This document shows positions 62,786 to 64,000 of a stretch of DNA of 64,000 nt, piece after piece. The position numbers and the translations under genes were made by a program. The notes under the pieces are model-generated. The model was given only the letters and a program-made list of their open reading frames with translations. It was not told the DNA's origin and did no database searches. Origin of the DNA: Erpobdella octoculata (Eukaryota > Annelida > Clitellata > Hirudinida > Erpobdellidae); contig OZ022245.1 of the NCBI GenBank assembly GCA_963978895.1, positions 19,977,702-20,041,701 on the forward strand, written 5' to 3'. The stretch's first letter is position 1. Each line of letters opens with the position of its first letter.

Positions 62786-63454
62786 TCTGTAATGTTTGTA
62801 AAGCCCAGTTTAATTGTCGGAGCAGCTTGTACAGCCACAAGCGAAGAAAACATCAACATCAAACAACAAAACAGTCTCGAGCTGTCACTGTTGTTGAGAA
62901 GTTTGAGTTCATCAATGTTTCAGGTAAATGCCTTCTAGTTATTTAACTTAACGAAACTTAACTGTTTAGTGCTTAATTATTCAGTGAGCTGTGGTTCTAA
63001 TTTGAATTATGGTCTCTTATAATCCTTAAAAAGTGTTCACAGACAAAAAGCAGACATTGTTTCATAATACCTAGATCTGCATTTTGATAGTGACCATAAA
63101 GAAAAATCATGAACTTATGCTTTTTTACAATTTGTTGTAATTGTTTATTACAATTTATATGGAAAGTATGCAGAAAACTGCACAATATTATAAAATCAAA
63201 TTTTAATTAGAATGATGTTAATTTTTCAGAGTTTTTTAAGTGGAAAAACCAACTTGAAACTTCAACAAAATCCTCATTTGTGAAGTGTCGAAAAGACAAA
63301 GTATTTGGATCTGTCATTATACGTGACTACATCTGCCATCGTAGTGGTTCATATAAACCAAGAGGTCGTGGTATCAGACATCTTAAAGTTCAGGGCTCCT
63401 GCAAAATTGGTTCACTGTGCCCTGCAGCCATTCATGTGCGCATACAGCAGTCAG
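62786..63454 (+). CDS. C2H2 zinc-finger plus CaRF-like domain protein, two internal exons
   Basis: Exon 62786-62923 follows the acceptor CCAAATTAAACATAG and encodes CNVCKAQFNC..LYSHKRRKH, a C2H2 finger (C-x2-C-x12-H-x4-H), then VEKFEFINVS. A GT-AG intron of 306 bp joins in phase 1 to exon 63230-63454. That exon encodes EFFKWKNQLETSTKSSFVK, ICHRSGSY, GRGIRHLKVQGSCKIG and LCPAAIHV, ending before GTCAGC. The W....E..T.S.FVK + YxCHRSG + QGSCKIG..CPA.I pattern is like the DNA-binding domain of calcium-response factor (CaRF) and related proteins, some of them TE-borne. Whether it is a host regulator or a transposon gene is unclear. Upstream exons lie across the CTA array. Confidence 0.6.
62924..63229 (+). 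other. Intron of the zinc-finger gene
   Basis: GTAAATGCC at the 5' end and TTAATTTTTCAG at the 3' end; AT-rich, nothing else seen. Confidence 0.6.
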
Positions 63455-63729
63455 GTCAGCAGATTATGTGATGTGCTAGAGTATGTGTGATTGGTTGTGC
63501 CGAAATTGATCAAAATTTATTTAAGTCATTATTGATGAAAAGGTAAATAAAATTACAGATATGAACATTCTTACTAATAAAAACATTTCAAAACAGATTC
63601 ATAAATCAACAATTATACTTTTTTTTAGAAAAAAATTAATTTTGTGTAGAAAATTAAAAAAAATATGTATATAATGAATTTAAATTTTATTTAAATTGTA
63701 TTTTAATTCCTTTCAATTAGTTGTATCTT
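63455..63729. other. AT-rich sequence, no feature seen
   Basis: Probably intron; no further exon could be defined before the Penelope-like fragment. Confidence 0.4.
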
Positions 63730-64000
63730 TTACCATTTAGTCACTGCATTTTATTTTAAAAAGTTAAACGGCTCTGATGATGGCAAAAAATTGCCGAAAT
63801 AGATCTATTAGCCTATAAGATTATGGAGTTTGTGTTTGGGAATAAATTATTTTTAAACCGATTTAGAGTATTGGAAAAAATTAAAAATAAAATCGATTCA
63901 GCCAAGTGCGCCACTTTTTTCAATCGAGTTTGCCTAAAAGAACATATAGCGCCGAAGTATTCAAAAAATATATATATATATATATATAATATATATATAT
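63730..64000 (+). mobile_element. Penelope-like element fragment with ribozyme, copy 3
   Basis: A hammerhead motif (63770-63813) is followed by ATTATGGAGTTTGTGTTTGG, AGTGCGCCACTTTTTTCAAT and GAACATATAGCGCCGAAG, then a (TA)n tract. The GCGCCGAAGTATTC part is repeated inverted at 49680-49715. Confidence 0.45.
63770..63813 (+). ncRNA. Minimal hammerhead ribozyme motif
   Basis: Stem I GGCT/AGCC, core CTGATGA, stem II GGCAA/TTGCC with loop AAAA after one extra T, core GAAA, stem III ATA/TAT with loop GATC, cleavage triplet ATT before AGCC. It shares the extra T between core and stem II with the 4455-4500 motif. The core is complete; the short stem I and the non-GTC site make activity less certain. 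Confidence 0.6.

Overview
This is AT-rich animal (metazoan, probably invertebrate) nuclear DNA. The host genes have GT-AG introns, mostly 60-85 bp, and almost everything else is transposable elements (TEs), satellites and microsatellites. I cannot name the species. There is no bacterial operon structure, rRNA gene, CRISPR array or credible functional tRNA.

Host genes. Three spliced loci stand out. (1) A plus-strand gene of unknown function has at least six phase-compatible exons between 15496 and 19822; two candidate upstream exons lie at 10141-10421. One of its introns is about 2.9 kb and filled with repeats. (2) Convergent to it, on the minus strand at 19935-20504, are the last four exons of a nucleoside diphosphate kinase of the NME6 type; its N-terminal exon is not visible. 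(3) At 62786-63454 (+) a C2H2 zinc-finger exon is spliced to an exon with a CaRF-like Cys/His domain.

Layout. 1-2.6 kb: piggyBac transposase relic split by a foldback-like element with a 9-bp target duplication. 3.2-5.4 kb: non-autonomous hAT-like element with an 8-bp duplication, containing a Penelope-like fragment with a hammerhead ribozyme motif. 7.6-8.6 kb: 547-bp tandem duplication. 10.7-14.9 kb: three hAT relics and a nested foldback repeat. 15.5-20.5 kb: host genes. 21-22.75 kb: LINE with an inverted 5' part. 23.5-28 kb: Helitron relic and an RTE-like LINE. 28.3-30.6 kb: CR1/jockey-group LINE. 31-37.1 kb: Helitron-like tails, tRNA-derived SINE and two RTE-like LINE families. 37.8-43.1 kb: two inverted-repeat-bounded composite regions. 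43.4-47.3 kb: hAT relics and satellites. 47.4-49.3 kb: Ty3/gypsy pol remnant with one short LTR. 50.8-54 kb: complete but pol-less LTR element. 54-56.5 kb: satellites. 56.5-62.75 kb: very long CTA/CTACCA arrays around an R2-like LINE. 62.8-64 kb: zinc-finger gene exons and a second hammerhead-bearing Penelope-like fragment.

Most notable. The R2-like element (58401-61930) abuts (TAC)n on both sides. It encodes two tandem Myb/SANT-like repeats, a reverse transcriptase, a CCHC knuckle and a restriction-like endonuclease. It looks like a retrotransposon targeted to a trinucleotide microsatellite.
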